In this document: in pieces, positions 24,835 through 35,509 of the stretch | Position numbering within the stretch: the stretch's first letter is position 1 | Layout of the letters: the number at the start of each line of letters is the position of its first letter | From: Metasolibacillus sp. | Lineage (GTDB): Bacteria > Bacillota > Bacilli > Bacillales_A > Planococcaceae | Assembly (NCBI RefSeq): GCF_025291715.1 | Contig: NZ_JAMBIZ010000026.1 | Span: forward strand, 1-54,167 | Length of the DNA stretch: 54,167 nucleotides | Direction: 5' to 3' | Made by a program: the position numbers and the translations under genes | Notes under the pieces: model-generated | Database searches by the model: none | The model's input: only the letters and a program-made list of their open reading frames with translations | Told to the model about the DNA's origin: nothing

Positions 24835-25698
24835 ATGGCAGTGTTTGATTATTTAGAGCAATATGCAACATTTCAATCTGTGGAGGACATGGACAAGTCT
24901 GTGGAGGGCCACATGGCAGAACATTACTTTAATCTAACGGAAAGCGAACGTGCCATTGTTTTCATGCTCGCTAGCCGTTCTTTAGCTTATCCTGGAGCGT
25001 GCCACCTTAAAGCTGATACGATTGCTACTAAATTAAATATTAGCGCTAAAACGGTGTATAGAGCAGTTAAAAAATTAAATGAGCTAGGCATCATTAAAAA
25101 GGTAACAACAATTCGCGATAAAAATGGCGGTCAAGGCGCTAATGTATATGTAATTTTACCTTATGTCCCACCGCAAATGTCCGAGCGTGAGAATGCTAAT
25201 ACAAGCGATAATAACGCAGTTTGTGAGCCTTCCACAGAAAATCAACCATCTATTTCTTTTAATCTTAAAAATAATTTATTAAATAATACGTATGCTACGC
25301 AGGCGTCCGCTCAAAAATCTGTGGACGACAATAAGCCTTTAAAGACAAAAGAGCAAACACCATATCAGCAACTTAAATCATTAGTTATGAGCGTGCTTGG
25401 TGATAGTAAATTAGCAAGTAAAATGTATGGTATCTATTTAGCGCAAAATAAAAACGCTATTATACCAACTTCATTTGAAAATGTGATTGAAGCAGCCAAA
25501 CACACGCTAAACGCATATAAACGCAAATACAATAGCGCCAATCCTGTGGACAGCATAACAGGGTACTTTAATAATACTTTGCGTAATATCGCTTGTAAGG
25601 CATCGGAAATGGCTTGTAAGGAGCTTTTGAATAGTAGTTGGTTGGATAGTTTGGACAAGGCTTACGAGGACCACGAAATGAGTTATTATGAGTTGTAA
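24835..25698 (+). CDS. Winged-helix, replication-initiator-like phage protein
   Basis: A 287-residue protein with a clear winged helix-turn-helix at about residues 40-105 (LTESERAIVFMLASR, LKADTIATKLNISAKTVYRAVKKL, GIIKKV, then a wing GGQGANVYVIL). A low-complexity linker with Asn/Ser runs over residues about 120-180, and a helical C-terminal domain (QLKSLVMSVLG, FENVIEAAKHTLNAYKRKYN, GYFNNTLRNIACKAS) resembles the ends of phage/plasmid replication or DnaD-like proteins. Five copies of the repeated word lie inside the gene (24878, 24899, 25227, 25319, 25544). It is the last prophage gene before the attachment tRNA. ATG at 24835 follows GTGAGGTGAG. The exact function is unproven. Confidence 0.6.
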   Translation: MAVFDYLEQYATFQSVEDMDKSVEGHMAEHYFNLTESERAIVFMLASRSLAYPGACHLKADTIATKLNISAKTVYRAVKKLNELGIIKKVTTIRDKNGGQGANVYVILPYVPPQMSERENANTSDNNAVCEPSTENQPSISFNLKNNLLNNTYATQASAQKSVDDNKPLKTKEQTPYQQLKSLVMSVLGDSKLASKMYGIYLAQNKNAIIPTSFENVIEAAKHTLNAYKRKYNSANPVDSITGYFNNTLRNIACKASEMACKELLNSSWLDSLDKAYEDHEMSYYEL

Positions 25699-25725
25699 AA
25701 AGACCACCCGTAATTGAGTGGTCTT
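25697..25725. terminator. Hairpin at the end of the prophage
   Basis: AAGACCAC and GTGGTCTT pair over a 10-base loop just after the stop. The T-run lies on the reverse-strand side (TTTTTAC), so it reads best as a terminator for leftward transcripts, though it may also work rightward. Confidence 0.5.
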
Positions 25726-25890
25726 GAAAGATAATTGTTGTGTATAATGTGTAAAAAATGTGTAAAATAATAAAAAAAACTTGGATAAGGTTTGATAAGT
25801 CTGTTATTAATAAATCATCAAAAATCCTTATGCACCAACGCTTTTAAGCCTTTATTCATTTTTTAAAAATATTGTTTATAGACCTCAAAA

Positions 25891-25962
25891 CGCCCTCGGA
25901 GGGAATCGAACCCCCAGCGGAAGAACCGGAATCTTCAGTGTTATCCATTACACCACGAGGAC
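25891..25962 (-). tRNA. tRNA-Arg(CCG), prophage attachment site
   Basis: The reverse strand folds as a full cloverleaf of 72 bases without encoded CCA. The acceptor GTCCTCG pairs with CGAGGGC (one G-U pair) with G as discriminator. A GAAGA/TCTTC anticodon stem encloses TTCCGGT with anticodon CCG, and the T arm carries GGTTCGATTCC. The 3' end faces the prophage, the usual arrangement for a tyrosine integrase that uses a tRNA 3' end as attB. The second att copy is beyond the left edge. Confidence 0.93.
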
Positions 25963-26083
25963 AAGTGCAAAAATTGTGCAAAGCTCTGAATGGTGATAAA
26001 ATTGTCGTATGTGCAAAAATTAACGACTTTCCCATTATACAAATGTCAGACGAATATTTCAACATAAATTTATAGAGTTTATA

Positions 26084-26114
26084 TTTGACCTTTCTTGACT
26101 ATAATGTGTATGAT
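26084..26114 (+). promoter_or_regulatory. clpP promoter with CtsR operator
   Basis: -35 TTGACC (26085-26090), 18 bases, -10 TATGAT (26109-26114). TTTGACC-TTT-CTTGACT (26084-26100) is, on the other strand, the tandem heptamer of CtsR (RGTCAAA, three bases, RGTCAAA-like). It overlaps the -35, so CtsR would repress clpP until heat or protein stress. Confidence 0.8.
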
Positions 26115-26190
26115 AAGGATACAGTTGAAGAAGCTTAACTTTTCAACAATTTAGTATATGAATTTACCTTTTATAAAGGAGGATTTTTCA

Positions 26191-26781
26191 ATGAATTTAA
26201 TTCCTACAGTTATTGAACAAACAAACCGAGGTGAGCGTGCTTACGATATTTATTCACGCTTGCTAAAAGATCGCATCATTTTATTAGGGAGCGCAATTGA
26301 TGACAATGTAGCGAACTCTATCGTAGCACAGCTATTATTTTTAGAGGCAGAGGACCCAGATAAGGATATTTCCTTATACATCAACTCTCCTGGTGGTTCC
26401 ATTACGGCTGGCATGGCAATTTACGATACAATGAACTTCATTAAGCCAAAAGTGCAAACAATTTGTATCGGCATGGCTGCATCAATGGGTGCCTTTTTAT
26501 TAACAGCTGGTGAGCCAGGCAAACGCTTTGCTTTACCGAATGCTGAAGTGATGATTCACCAACCACTTGGTGGTGCACAAGGGCAAGCGACTGAAATTGA
26601 AATCGCTGCAAAACGCATTTTACACTTACGCGAAAAATTAAACACAATCATGGCTGAAAAAACTGGTCAAGATTATGCAACAATTTCTCGCGACACAGAC
26701 CGCGATAACTTCATGACAGCTGAACAAGCAAAAGCTTACGGCTTAATCGATGAAATTATTGATCGCAATCAAGTAAAATAA
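26191..26781 (+). CDS. clpP: ATP-dependent Clp protease proteolytic subunit
   Basis: This 196-residue ClpP forms the tetradecameric protease barrel that works with ClpC/ClpX/ClpE in protein quality control, sporulation and competence. The catalytic triad is S98 in GMAASMG, H123 in MIHQP and an Asp near 172 in the RDTDRDNFM helix. GGAGG before the ATG at 26191 and the typical start [20 protein letters not shown] fix the start; the longer frame to 26158 is not used. It is a single-gene unit with a CtsR-controlled promoter and a strong terminator. Confidence 0.97.
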   Translation: MNLIPTVIEQTNRGERAYDIYSRLLKDRIILLGSAIDDNVANSIVAQLLFLEAEDPDKDISLYINSPGGSITAGMAIYDTMNFIKPKVQTICIGMAASMGAFLLTAGEPGKRFALPNAEVMIHQPLGGAQGQATEIEIAAKRILHLREKLNTIMAEKTGQDYATISRDTDRDNFMTAEQAKAYGLIDEIIDRNQVK

Positions 26782-26790
26782 TATGTATAT

Positions 26791-26829
26791 AAAAAGCTGC
26801 CTGAAAACGCGTTTTCAGGCAGCTTTTTT
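26791..26829 (+). terminator. Strong terminator of clpP
   Basis: A perfect stem, AAAAGCTGCCTGAAAA with its exact complement over CGCG, followed by T6. It is symmetrical enough to act in both directions. Confidence 0.9.
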
Positions 26830-26830
26830 G

Positions 26831-26936
26831 GGGAATCGCAGATAAACTATAAAAATTCGCAGATATTTCAGTGAATTCCGCAGATAACTTAAGAAAAATC
26901 GCAGATAAGTTAGGGAAAGTCGCTGATATAGTAAAA
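26831..26936. repeat. Five ~21-bp CGCAGATA tandem repeats
   Basis: CGCAGATAAA, CGCAGATATT, CGCAGATAAC, CGCAGATAAG and CGCTGATATA occur at about 21-base intervals. On the other strand they keep an open frame with the seven-residue pattern FxxLSAx, but no ribosome site supports a gene. No function is known to me. Confidence 0.7.
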
Positions 26937-26944
26937 AAGAGCAT

Positions 26945-26969
26945 CCCTCATACGGGGGATGCTTGTTTT
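26945..26969 (-). terminator. Terminator of the spore coat gene
   Basis: On the reverse strand AGCATCCCCC and GGGATGCT pair and CTTTTTAC follows, directly after the stop of the coat gene. Confidence 0.8.
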
Positions 26970-27587
26970 TTAGTTCGGCATGTTTTTGGCCATTTGACCC
27001 TGCCCATACATATTGAGCATTGCCTGCATATCGGCTGGCGCTAATTGTGGCACCTGATAGTTGCCTTTTTTGTTTTGGTAAATGGAGATTTCGTAAGCCA
27101 TCTCAATACAGTTTTTGATGGAATCTTGTAGCACGCGACGCAATACAGGGTTACACGTTTCAAGTGCTGCTGTTGTTTTGCCTGTAGCGCTAACTTTATG
27201 TGCGCCTAAAATGCAGCCTGCAATAATTGCATCATCTAGCTCACTCGCCATCTGCATTGGCTTTTTCGGCTCACTAGGTGTGAGACCGTATTTGAAATCG
27301 TTACCTGTTTGCATATTGTATGTGCGAGTAGGATGCTGTGGATCATGACCTGTTTTATATGCTTCGACTGTAATATTGTATTCATCGAGCATAAATGCAT
27401 ATTGTTTGTCCATAATGGACAGTAACTCTGGGTCCTGTACATGGTCACGTAACAAGACAAATTGATTTAAGCCGCCAATTGCTGCACTTAGCACCTCATG
27501 TACATCAAAAAGCTCATGTCCGCCATGGTTTGTAGAAAGTGGTCCCATTGATTGCTGTTGTTGCTCTTGTTGGAAATCGCCTGTCAT
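26970..27587 (-). CDS. CotF-like spore coat protein
   Basis: A 205-residue protein of the coat F family. A Gln-rich N-terminus leads to the conserved helix pair around ELFDVHEVLSAAIGGLNQFVLLRDHVQDPELLSIMDKQ and the second half NPVLRRVLQDSIKNCIEMAYEISIYQNKKGNYQVPQL. Members are found in the spore coat of Bacillus and relatives. AGGAGGAAAAA precedes the ATG. It implies that the host forms endospores; expression under a mother-cell sigma factor is expected, though I could not assign a convincing SigE/SigK promoter. Confidence 0.88.
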   Translation of the reverse strand: MTGDFQQEQQQQSMGPLSTNHGGHELFDVHEVLSAAIGGLNQFVLLRDHVQDPELLSIMDKQYAFMLDEYNITVEAYKTGHDPQHPTRTYNMQTGNDFKYGLTPSEPKKPMQMASELDDAIIAGCILGAHKVSATGKTTAALETCNPVLRRVLQDSIKNCIEMAYEISIYQNKKGNYQVPQLAPADMQAMLNMYGQGQMAKNMPN

Positions 27588-27665
27588 TTATTTTTCCTCC
27601 TATCAAAATGTCGTACATTTTATAGGTTGGCTAATTTATGTTATTTTATACATGGAGGGATGTTC

Positions 27666-27899
27666 ATGAAAATCGTTAATTTTTATTCAAGACCTCATTG
27701 CCATTTATGCGAAGAAGGCTTGCTAACGTTGAAGCTTGTACAAGAGGATTGTTCATTTGATATAAATATAATGAATATAGAGGAAGATGATGCATTGCAT
27801 GAAAAGTATATGCTGATGATTCCAGTTGTTACTTATGATGAGGAAGTTATACAATATGGTATACTGGATTATGCAACATTGCTTGAAGCACTGCAATAG
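27666..27899 (+). CDS. Glutaredoxin-like thioredoxin-fold protein
   Basis: A 77-residue small protein with a thioredoxin fold: strand KIVNFYSRPHC, active-site motif C-H-L-C near residues 12-15, a helix, strands SFDINIMNIE and cis-proline MIPVVTYD (YMLMIPVV). It belongs to the glutaredoxin/DUF836 kind and probably reduces disulfides or mixed thiols. ATG at 27666 follows GGAGG at the proper distance; the frame open upstream is not coding. It stands just upstream of cggR as a single gene, convergent with nothing. Confidence 0.8.
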   Translation: MKIVNFYSRPHCHLCEEGLLTLKLVQEDCSFDINIMNIEEDDALHEKYMLMIPVVTYDEEVIQYGILDYATLLEALQ

Positions 27900-27932
27900 T
27901 AAGTAGTGCTTTAAAGTTTTTAGACAAAAGAA

Positions 27933-27961
27933 TTGCCAAAATTTATATACGTGTATATAAT
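27933..27961 (+). promoter_or_regulatory. Promoter of the glycolytic operon
   Basis: TTGCCA (27933-27938), 17 bases, TATAAT (27956-27961). Transcription would begin near 27968, upstream of the CggR operator. Confidence 0.75.
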
Positions 27962-27992
27962 GGATATAGGAAGTAAATTTTTTTTACCTCTA

Positions 27993-28029
27993 GTGGGACA
28001 ATTTTTAAAGTGCGGGACAAAAAATGTCC
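27993..28029 (+). promoter_or_regulatory. CggR operator
   Basis: GTGGGACA, then after 15 bases CGGGACAAAAAATGTCC. The repeated GGGACA and final TGTCC match the B. subtilis CggR operator. It lies about 25 bases downstream of the start point, so CggR would act as a roadblock that is relieved by fructose-1,6-bisphosphate. Confidence 0.85.
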
Positions 28030-28053
28030 ATACTTTTGTAGAAGGTGATGTTG

Positions 28054-29085
28054 TTGAACAGTAACTCTATATATGAAGTACAGCGCAAGCTTCTACCAGA
28101 AATGGATGAGTTGCTTAAAAAGCGCTATCGCTTATTGCAAACAATCGCATTGCAAAGCCCCATCGGAAGAAGAGCTTTAGCTGATATTTTACAGCTAACA
28201 GAGCGTGATGTTCGCAAGGAGACACAGGTTTTAAGCGATCAGCAATTGATCCATATTCAAGCAAAAGGCATGGTTTGCACAGAATTTGGGTATACCGTTT
28301 TAGAGCAATTAAAAACATTGTTTCATGAACTTACAGGTATTTCTAAAAAAGAGCAGCAGTTAAAGGCTGCACTCAATATTAACAAAGTCATTATCGTACA
28401 TGGCGACATTGAGCAAGATGTGAGCACATATTCCTTAATCGGAAAAGAAGCAGCGTCAGTTATTATGCAAAACGCAAAGCCAAACTGCAAAATAGCGGTT
28501 ACTGGTGGTACGTCAGTTGGTTCAATTGGAGCGTATTTACAGCCTCATAAAGCTTTGCAACATGCACAATTTATTGCAGCTCGTGGCGGTATAGGTGATG
28601 AAATAACAATGCAGGCAAATACGCTCGTAGCGCAATTTGCTGAGCAATGCCATGCAACATATCGCACGTTATTTTTACCAGAGCATTTAAGCGAGCAAGC
28701 ATATAGCGCCATGAAGGATGAGCCAATTGTGAAAGAAATGATTGAGCTTTATGACAATATTAATATTGTTATCCACGGTATTGGTGAAGCGATGGAAATG
28801 GCAGATCGCAGGCAAAGCAGTGAGGACGATAAGCGATTATTGCGTGAAAAAGGCGCAATAGCTGAAGCATTTGGTTACTATTTTGATGAGCAAGGTCAAA
28901 TTGTTCATCATATTCGTACAATTGGCATTCAGTTAGAGCAAGTTCAGCAAAGCGATTGTATTATCGCCATTGCGGCTGGTGCGAGCAAGGCAAAATCAGT
29001 ACAAGCTTATTTTAAAAATCCAGTAAAAAATACAATTTTTATTACGGATGAAAGTGCAGCAAATGCAATTTTAAAAAATCTATAA
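28054..29085 (+). CDS. cggR: Central glycolytic genes regulator
   Basis: A 343-residue SorC/DeoR-class repressor. An N-terminal winged helix (about 15-85: YRLLQTIALQSPIGRRALADILQLTERDVRKETQVL) is followed by a phosphosugar-binding domain with the GGTSVGSIGAYL anion loop and the IGTIGIQLE / AAGASKAKSVQAYF C-terminal motifs. It represses its own operon and responds to fructose-1,6-bisphosphate. TTG at 28054 behind AGAAGGTGATG is the likely start, giving NSNSIYEVQRKLLPEMDELLKKRY as in relatives; ATG at 28048 is too close to the ribosome site. A small GAGC/GCTC hairpin follows it, at the place where the cggR-gapA mRNA is processed in B. subtilis. Confidence 0.93.
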   Translation: MNSNSIYEVQRKLLPEMDELLKKRYRLLQTIALQSPIGRRALADILQLTERDVRKETQVLSDQQLIHIQAKGMVCTEFGYTVLEQLKTLFHELTGISKKEQQLKAALNINKVIIVHGDIEQDVSTYSLIGKEAASVIMQNAKPNCKIAVTGGTSVGSIGAYLQPHKALQHAQFIAARGGIGDEITMQANTLVAQFAEQCHATYRTLFLPEHLSEQAYSAMKDEPIVKEMIELYDNINIVIHGIGEAMEMADRRQSSEDDKRLLREKGAIAEAFGYYFDEQGQIVHHIRTIGIQLEQVQQSDCIIAIAAGASKAKSVQAYFKNPVKNTIFITDESAANAILKNL

Positions 29086-29129
29086 CGAGCAACAACGCTC
29101 TTATAAATAAAATTTTGGAGGAATTTCAA

Positions 29130-30143
29130 ATGACAGTAAAATTAGCAATTAACGGATTCGGACGTATTGGACGCAAAGTATTTCGTGAAGCAATGAATAA
29201 TAGTGAAGTAGAAGTAGTTGCAATTAACGACTTAACAGATGCAGGTCAACTTGCACACCTATTAAAGTATGACTCAGTACACGGTATCTATGATGCTGAT
29301 GTGCAAGCAGGCGAAAATTCTTTCACTGTGAACGGTAAAGAAATTAAAGTATATGCAGAAAAAGACCCAACGCAATTACCATGGGGCGAGCTAGGTGTAG
29401 ATATCGTTCTTGAGTGTACAGGTATTTTCAACAATAAAGAAAAATTAAGCTATCACTTACAAGCAGGTGCGAAAAAAGCGATTCTTTCAGCGCCAGCAAA
29501 AGGTGATGTGCCAACATACGTAATGGGTGTAAACCATGAAGACTACAATCCAGAAACAGATGATGTATTATCAAATGCTTCTTGTACAACAAACTGTCTT
29601 GCACCATTAGCAAAAGTGTTAGATGAAAAATTCGGTATCGAGCGTGGTTTAATGACAACAATCCACTCTTATACAAATGACCAACGCATTCTTGACTTAC
29701 CACATGCAGACTTACGTCGTGCGCGTGCTGGTGCGTTATCAATGATTCCAACAACTACAGGTGCAGCAGTAGCCGTATCAAAAGTATTACCTCAATTAAA
29801 AGGTAAATTAGATGGCTTCTCTATGCGTGTACCAACACCAAACGTATCATGTGTAGACTTAGTTGCAACATTGAAAAAAGACGTAACAGTTGAAGAAGTA
29901 AATGCGGCATTAAAAGAAGCAGCAGAAGGCGATCTAAAAGGTATTTTAGATTACAACGAGCTACCATTAGTATCATCTGATTACAATGGTAACGTAAGCT
30001 CTTCAACAATCGATGGACTTTCTACTATGGTACTAGAAAACAAATTAGTAAAAGTTATTTCATGGTACGATAACGAAAGCGGCTACTCTGCACGTTTATT
30101 AGACCTTGCATTATATGTAGCAAGCAAAGGATTCAACAAATAA
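29130..30143 (+). CDS. gapA: Glyceraldehyde-3-phosphate dehydrogenase (glycolytic)
   Basis: This 337-residue enzyme oxidises glyceraldehyde-3-phosphate with NAD and phosphate to 1,3-bisphosphoglycerate. It shows GFGRIGR at residues 9-15, the adenosine-binding AIND, catalytic C152 in SNASCTTNC and the histidine in the TTIHSYTNDQRILD region. Its place behind cggR marks it as the catabolic GapA rather than the gluconeogenic GapB. GGAGGAATTTCAA precedes ATG at 29130. The codon choice is the even, optimised pattern of a highly expressed gene. Confidence 0.97.
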   Translation: MTVKLAINGFGRIGRKVFREAMNNSEVEVVAINDLTDAGQLAHLLKYDSVHGIYDADVQAGENSFTVNGKEIKVYAEKDPTQLPWGELGVDIVLECTGIFNNKEKLSYHLQAGAKKAILSAPAKGDVPTYVMGVNHEDYNPETDDVLSNASCTTNCLAPLAKVLDEKFGIERGLMTTIHSYTNDQRILDLPHADLRRARAGALSMIPTTTGAAVAVSKVLPQLKGKLDGFSMRVPTPNVSCVDLVATLKKDVTVEEVNAALKEAAEGDLKGILDYNELPLVSSDYNGNVSSSTIDGLSTMVLENKLVKVISWYDNESGYSARLLDLALYVASKGFNK

Positions 30144-30162
30144 TATAGCCTGACTAAAAGGG

Positions 30163-30200
30163 AATGGAGGAAGGGATTTTTCCCTTGCTCCATTTTTATT
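30163..30200 (+). terminator. Hairpin between gapA and pgk
   Basis: AATGGAG-GA-AGGGA pairs with TCCCT-TG-CTCCATT and TTTATT follows. In the middle of an operon it would act as a partial terminator or mRNA 3' stabiliser, giving extra gapA message. Confidence 0.75.
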
Positions 30201-30290
30201 AGAAATGGCAAGACATTAGATGTGACTTTTGCTACTATAAAACTAAGCGCGCCAAACAGCGTGACCAATAATGTTGAAGGGAGCTTTTTT

Positions 30291-31475
30291 ATGTTAAATA
30301 AAAAGACGATGAAGGATATCGATGTCAAAGGGAAGCGCGTATTTGTACGTGTAGACTTCAATGTGCCAATGGAAGAGGGGCATATTACAGATGACACACG
30401 CATTCGTGCAGCATTGCCAACGATTCAATATTTAGTTGACGCAGGGGCAAAGGTAATTTTAGCATCCCATTTAGGTCGTCCTAAAGGTGAAGCAAATGAA
30501 GAAATGCGTCTAACAGCAGTAGGAACACGCTTAGCTGAATTAATCGAGCGCCCTGTAACGAAATTGGATGAATCAATTGGTGAAACTGTAGAAGCAGCGA
30601 TTGCAGCAATGCAAGATGGCGATATCGTATTATTAGAAAATGTTCGCTTCCATAAAGGCGAGGAGAAAAATGACCCAGCACTAGCAGAAAGCTTTGCAAA
30701 ATTAGCGGATGTTTATGTAAATGACGCATTTGGCGCAGCGCATCGTGCGCATGCAACAACGGAGGGCGTTGCAAAGTTCATTCCGGCTGTATCAGGCTTC
30801 TTAATGCAAAAGGAATTAGATGTTCTAGGAAAAGCTTTATCAAATCCTGAGCGTCCATTCACAGCCATTATTGGTGGCGCAAAAGTAAAAGATAAAATCG
30901 GCGTAATCGAAAACTTATTAGAAAAAGTAGACCACTTAATTATCGGTGGCGGCTTATCATATACATTTGTTAAAGCTTTAGGGCACGATGTTGGTAACTC
31001 TTTATTAGAGGAAGATAAAATCGAGCTAGCAAAAAGCTTTATTGACAAAGCGAAGGAAAAAGGCGTGCAATTACATATGCCTGTTGACGCTGTCATCGCA
31101 GATGAATTTTCAAAGGATGCTGCGACACAAGTAGTAGACATTGACGCAATTCCAGCAGACTGGATGGGTCTTGATATTGGACCGAAAACAGCAGCTAACT
31201 ATGCTGATGTTATTGCAAAGTCCAAGCTTATTATTTGGAACGGGCCGATGGGCGTATTCGAAATGGAGAAATTCGCAAACGGTACGAAAACAGTTGCGGA
31301 TGCAATGGCAGCAACAGAAGGCTACACGATTATCGGTGGCGGCGATTCAGCAGCAGCGGTTGAAAAGTTCGAAGTAGCAAGCAAAATGAGTCATATCTCA
31401 ACAGGTGGCGGCGCAAGCTTAGAGCTAATGGAAGGCAAGGAGCTACCAGGCATTATAGCATTAAACGATAAGTGA
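30291..31475 (+). CDS. pgk: Phosphoglycerate kinase
   Basis: A 394-residue glycolytic kinase that makes ATP from 1,3-bisphosphoglycerate. The N-terminal substrate-binding RVDFNVP and SHLGRPKG motifs, the hinge and the C-terminal nucleotide-binding GGGDSAAA region are all present at normal spacing. ATG at 30291 follows GAAGGGAG. Second enzyme of the operon after the hairpin at 30163. Confidence 0.97.
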   Translation: MLNKKTMKDIDVKGKRVFVRVDFNVPMEEGHITDDTRIRAALPTIQYLVDAGAKVILASHLGRPKGEANEEMRLTAVGTRLAELIERPVTKLDESIGETVEAAIAAMQDGDIVLLENVRFHKGEEKNDPALAESFAKLADVYVNDAFGAAHRAHATTEGVAKFIPAVSGFLMQKELDVLGKALSNPERPFTAIIGGAKVKDKIGVIENLLEKVDHLIIGGGLSYTFVKALGHDVGNSLLEEDKIELAKSFIDKAKEKGVQLHMPVDAVIADEFSKDAATQVVDIDAIPADWMGLDIGPKTAANYADVIAKSKLIIWNGPMGVFEMEKFANGTKTVADAMAATEGYTIIGGGDSAAAVEKFEVASKMSHISTGGGASLELMEGKELPGIIALNDK

Positions 31476-31545
31476 GTGGCTGATTGTTAAGCTAAAAACT
31501 TCATAGTCAGTGCTTATGAGACAAATAATCATTGGAGGCAAAAAC

Positions 31546-32299
31546 ATGCGTAAACCAATTATTGCAGGAAACTGGAAAATGTATAAAACATTTGATGAGG
31601 CTGTAGAGTTTGTAGAAGCAGTGCAAGATAAAATTCTAGCAAATGATAAAGTAGATGCAGTCATTTGTGCACCAGCACTTTATTTACCAATCCTTGTACA
31701 AATTCAGGCTGATTCAGAGCTAGCAATCGGTGCACAAAATATGCACTTTGAAAATGAGGGGGCATTTACAGGTGAAGTAAGCCCATCACAGCTAGCAAGC
31801 GTAGGTGTGGACTATGTTGTTTTAGGCCACTCAGAGCGCCGTGAAATGTTTAACGAAACGGATGAGGCAGTAAATAAAAAGGTACGTGCAGCTTTAAATC
31901 ATGATATCGTGCCAATTATTTGCTGTGGCGAAACATTAGAAGAGCGTGAAGCTGGTCAAACGACAGCGAAAGTATCAGGTCAAATACGTGCAGCGCTAGA
32001 AGGCTTCACAGGCGAAGAAGTAACACATATGGTTATCGCCTATGAGCCAATTTGGGCAATCGGCACAGGCAAAACAGCGACTGCTGATGACGCTAACGAA
32101 ACATGTGGCGCGATTCGCGCAGTAGTGAATGAGCTATACGGTAGCGAGGTAGCAGAAGCGGTGCGCATTCAATATGGCGGCTCTGTAAAACCAGAAAATA
32201 TCGTTGAATTATTATCAAAAGAGCATATTGATGGCGCATTAGTTGGCGGTGCAAGCTTACAGCCAGAATCATATTTAAAATTATTGGAGGCGGGGGCAA

Positions 32300-32307
<8 letters not shown>
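31546..32307 (+). CDS. tpiA: Triosephosphate isomerase
   Basis: A 253-residue TIM barrel interconverting dihydroxyacetone phosphate and glyceraldehyde-3-phosphate. Catalytic residues are N9 and K11 in GNWKM, H95 in LGHSERR and E167 in [11 protein letters not shown]; the phosphate loop GGSVK is also present. GGAGG precedes ATG at 31546. The stop overlaps the gpmI start by eight bases, so the two are translationally coupled. Confidence 0.97.
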
Positions 32308-35156
<2,849 letters not shown>

Positions 35157-35237
35157 GATGAAAAACAATTTGAAATCACCAAAAATACAATTGAATTTAG
35201 TTGTATGATTCGATATTTTAAATTGTAATTAATGTTA

Positions 35238-35290
35238 AACAACTTCTAATTTGTAGATTAAATTCTACGGATTGGAGGTTGTTTTTTTGT
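35238..35290 (+). terminator. Terminator of the glycolytic operon
   Basis: AACAACTTCTAAT pairs with ATTGGAGGTTGTT (G-U pairs included), with a second small stem GTAGA/TCTAC in the loop, and T7 follows. The conserved core region ends here. Confidence 0.85.
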
Positions 35291-35475
35291 TGCTTGAAGA
35301 TTTATTAAAAGAGTTTTTAATGGACTTAAAATTGTAGAATTATTCACAGCGGACAATTGATACTTACTCTTATAATATTTCTGCTTTTTAGAATTTGGAA
35401 AAGAAAATTTCGAATCACTTAATGTAAAAAACGTATCGTCTGTGCATTTTAAAATGTTTATCAAGTGGATGTAAT
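35287..35475 (+). pseudogene. Relic of a tyrosine recombinase N-terminus
   Basis: From the TTG at 35287 the frame reads LLLEDLLKEFLMDLKL, an in-frame stop (TAG at 35335-35337), then NYSQRTIDTYSYNISAF, another stop, and EFGKENFESLN...HFKMFIKWM before TAA. This is the pattern of the SAM-like core-binding domain of XerC/phage-type integrases (LKLRNYSxRTIxTY). No catalytic domain follows. It starts at the foot of the eno terminator and probably marks the edge of an old integrated element. Confidence 0.6.
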
Positions 35476-35509
35476 ATAGAGTCATGGACATACTCACGCT
35501 AAGTTAGTA

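Larger units (their letters stand above)
407..25554. repeat. Dispersed 11-bp prophage word CTGTGGAGGGC
   Basis: Exact copies on + start at 407, 7139, 8597, 16449, 20343 and 24899; exact copies on - at 11044 and 16094. Single-mismatch copies are at 2567, 3664, 15795, 18565, 21552 and 24878 (+) and at 6493, 21180, 23608 and 25227 (-). Looser ones are at 5364, 8791, 10273, 10518, 11158, 13701, 14482, 15560, 20327, 25319 and 25544. Most lie in coding DNA, on + often reading S/T/P-V-E/D-G/D near protein ends or linkers. Others form terminator arms. No exact copy was seen from 25.9 kb to the end. Confidence 0.85.

Noticed and set aside
25856-26075. Open frames on both strands over the tRNA-Arg region
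   Set aside because: The region folds as a complete tRNA and the frames merely read through it.
26831-26936. CRISPR array
   Set aside because: The units are short (21 bases), degenerate along their whole length, without true spacers, and no cas gene is present.
26756-26944. Reverse-strand frame encoding FxxLSAx repeats
   Set aside because: It arises from the 21-base repeats, runs through the clpP terminator and lacks a ribosome site.
30713-31141. Reverse-strand open frame opposite pgk
   Set aside because: Same cause; pgk is full length and conserved on the other strand.
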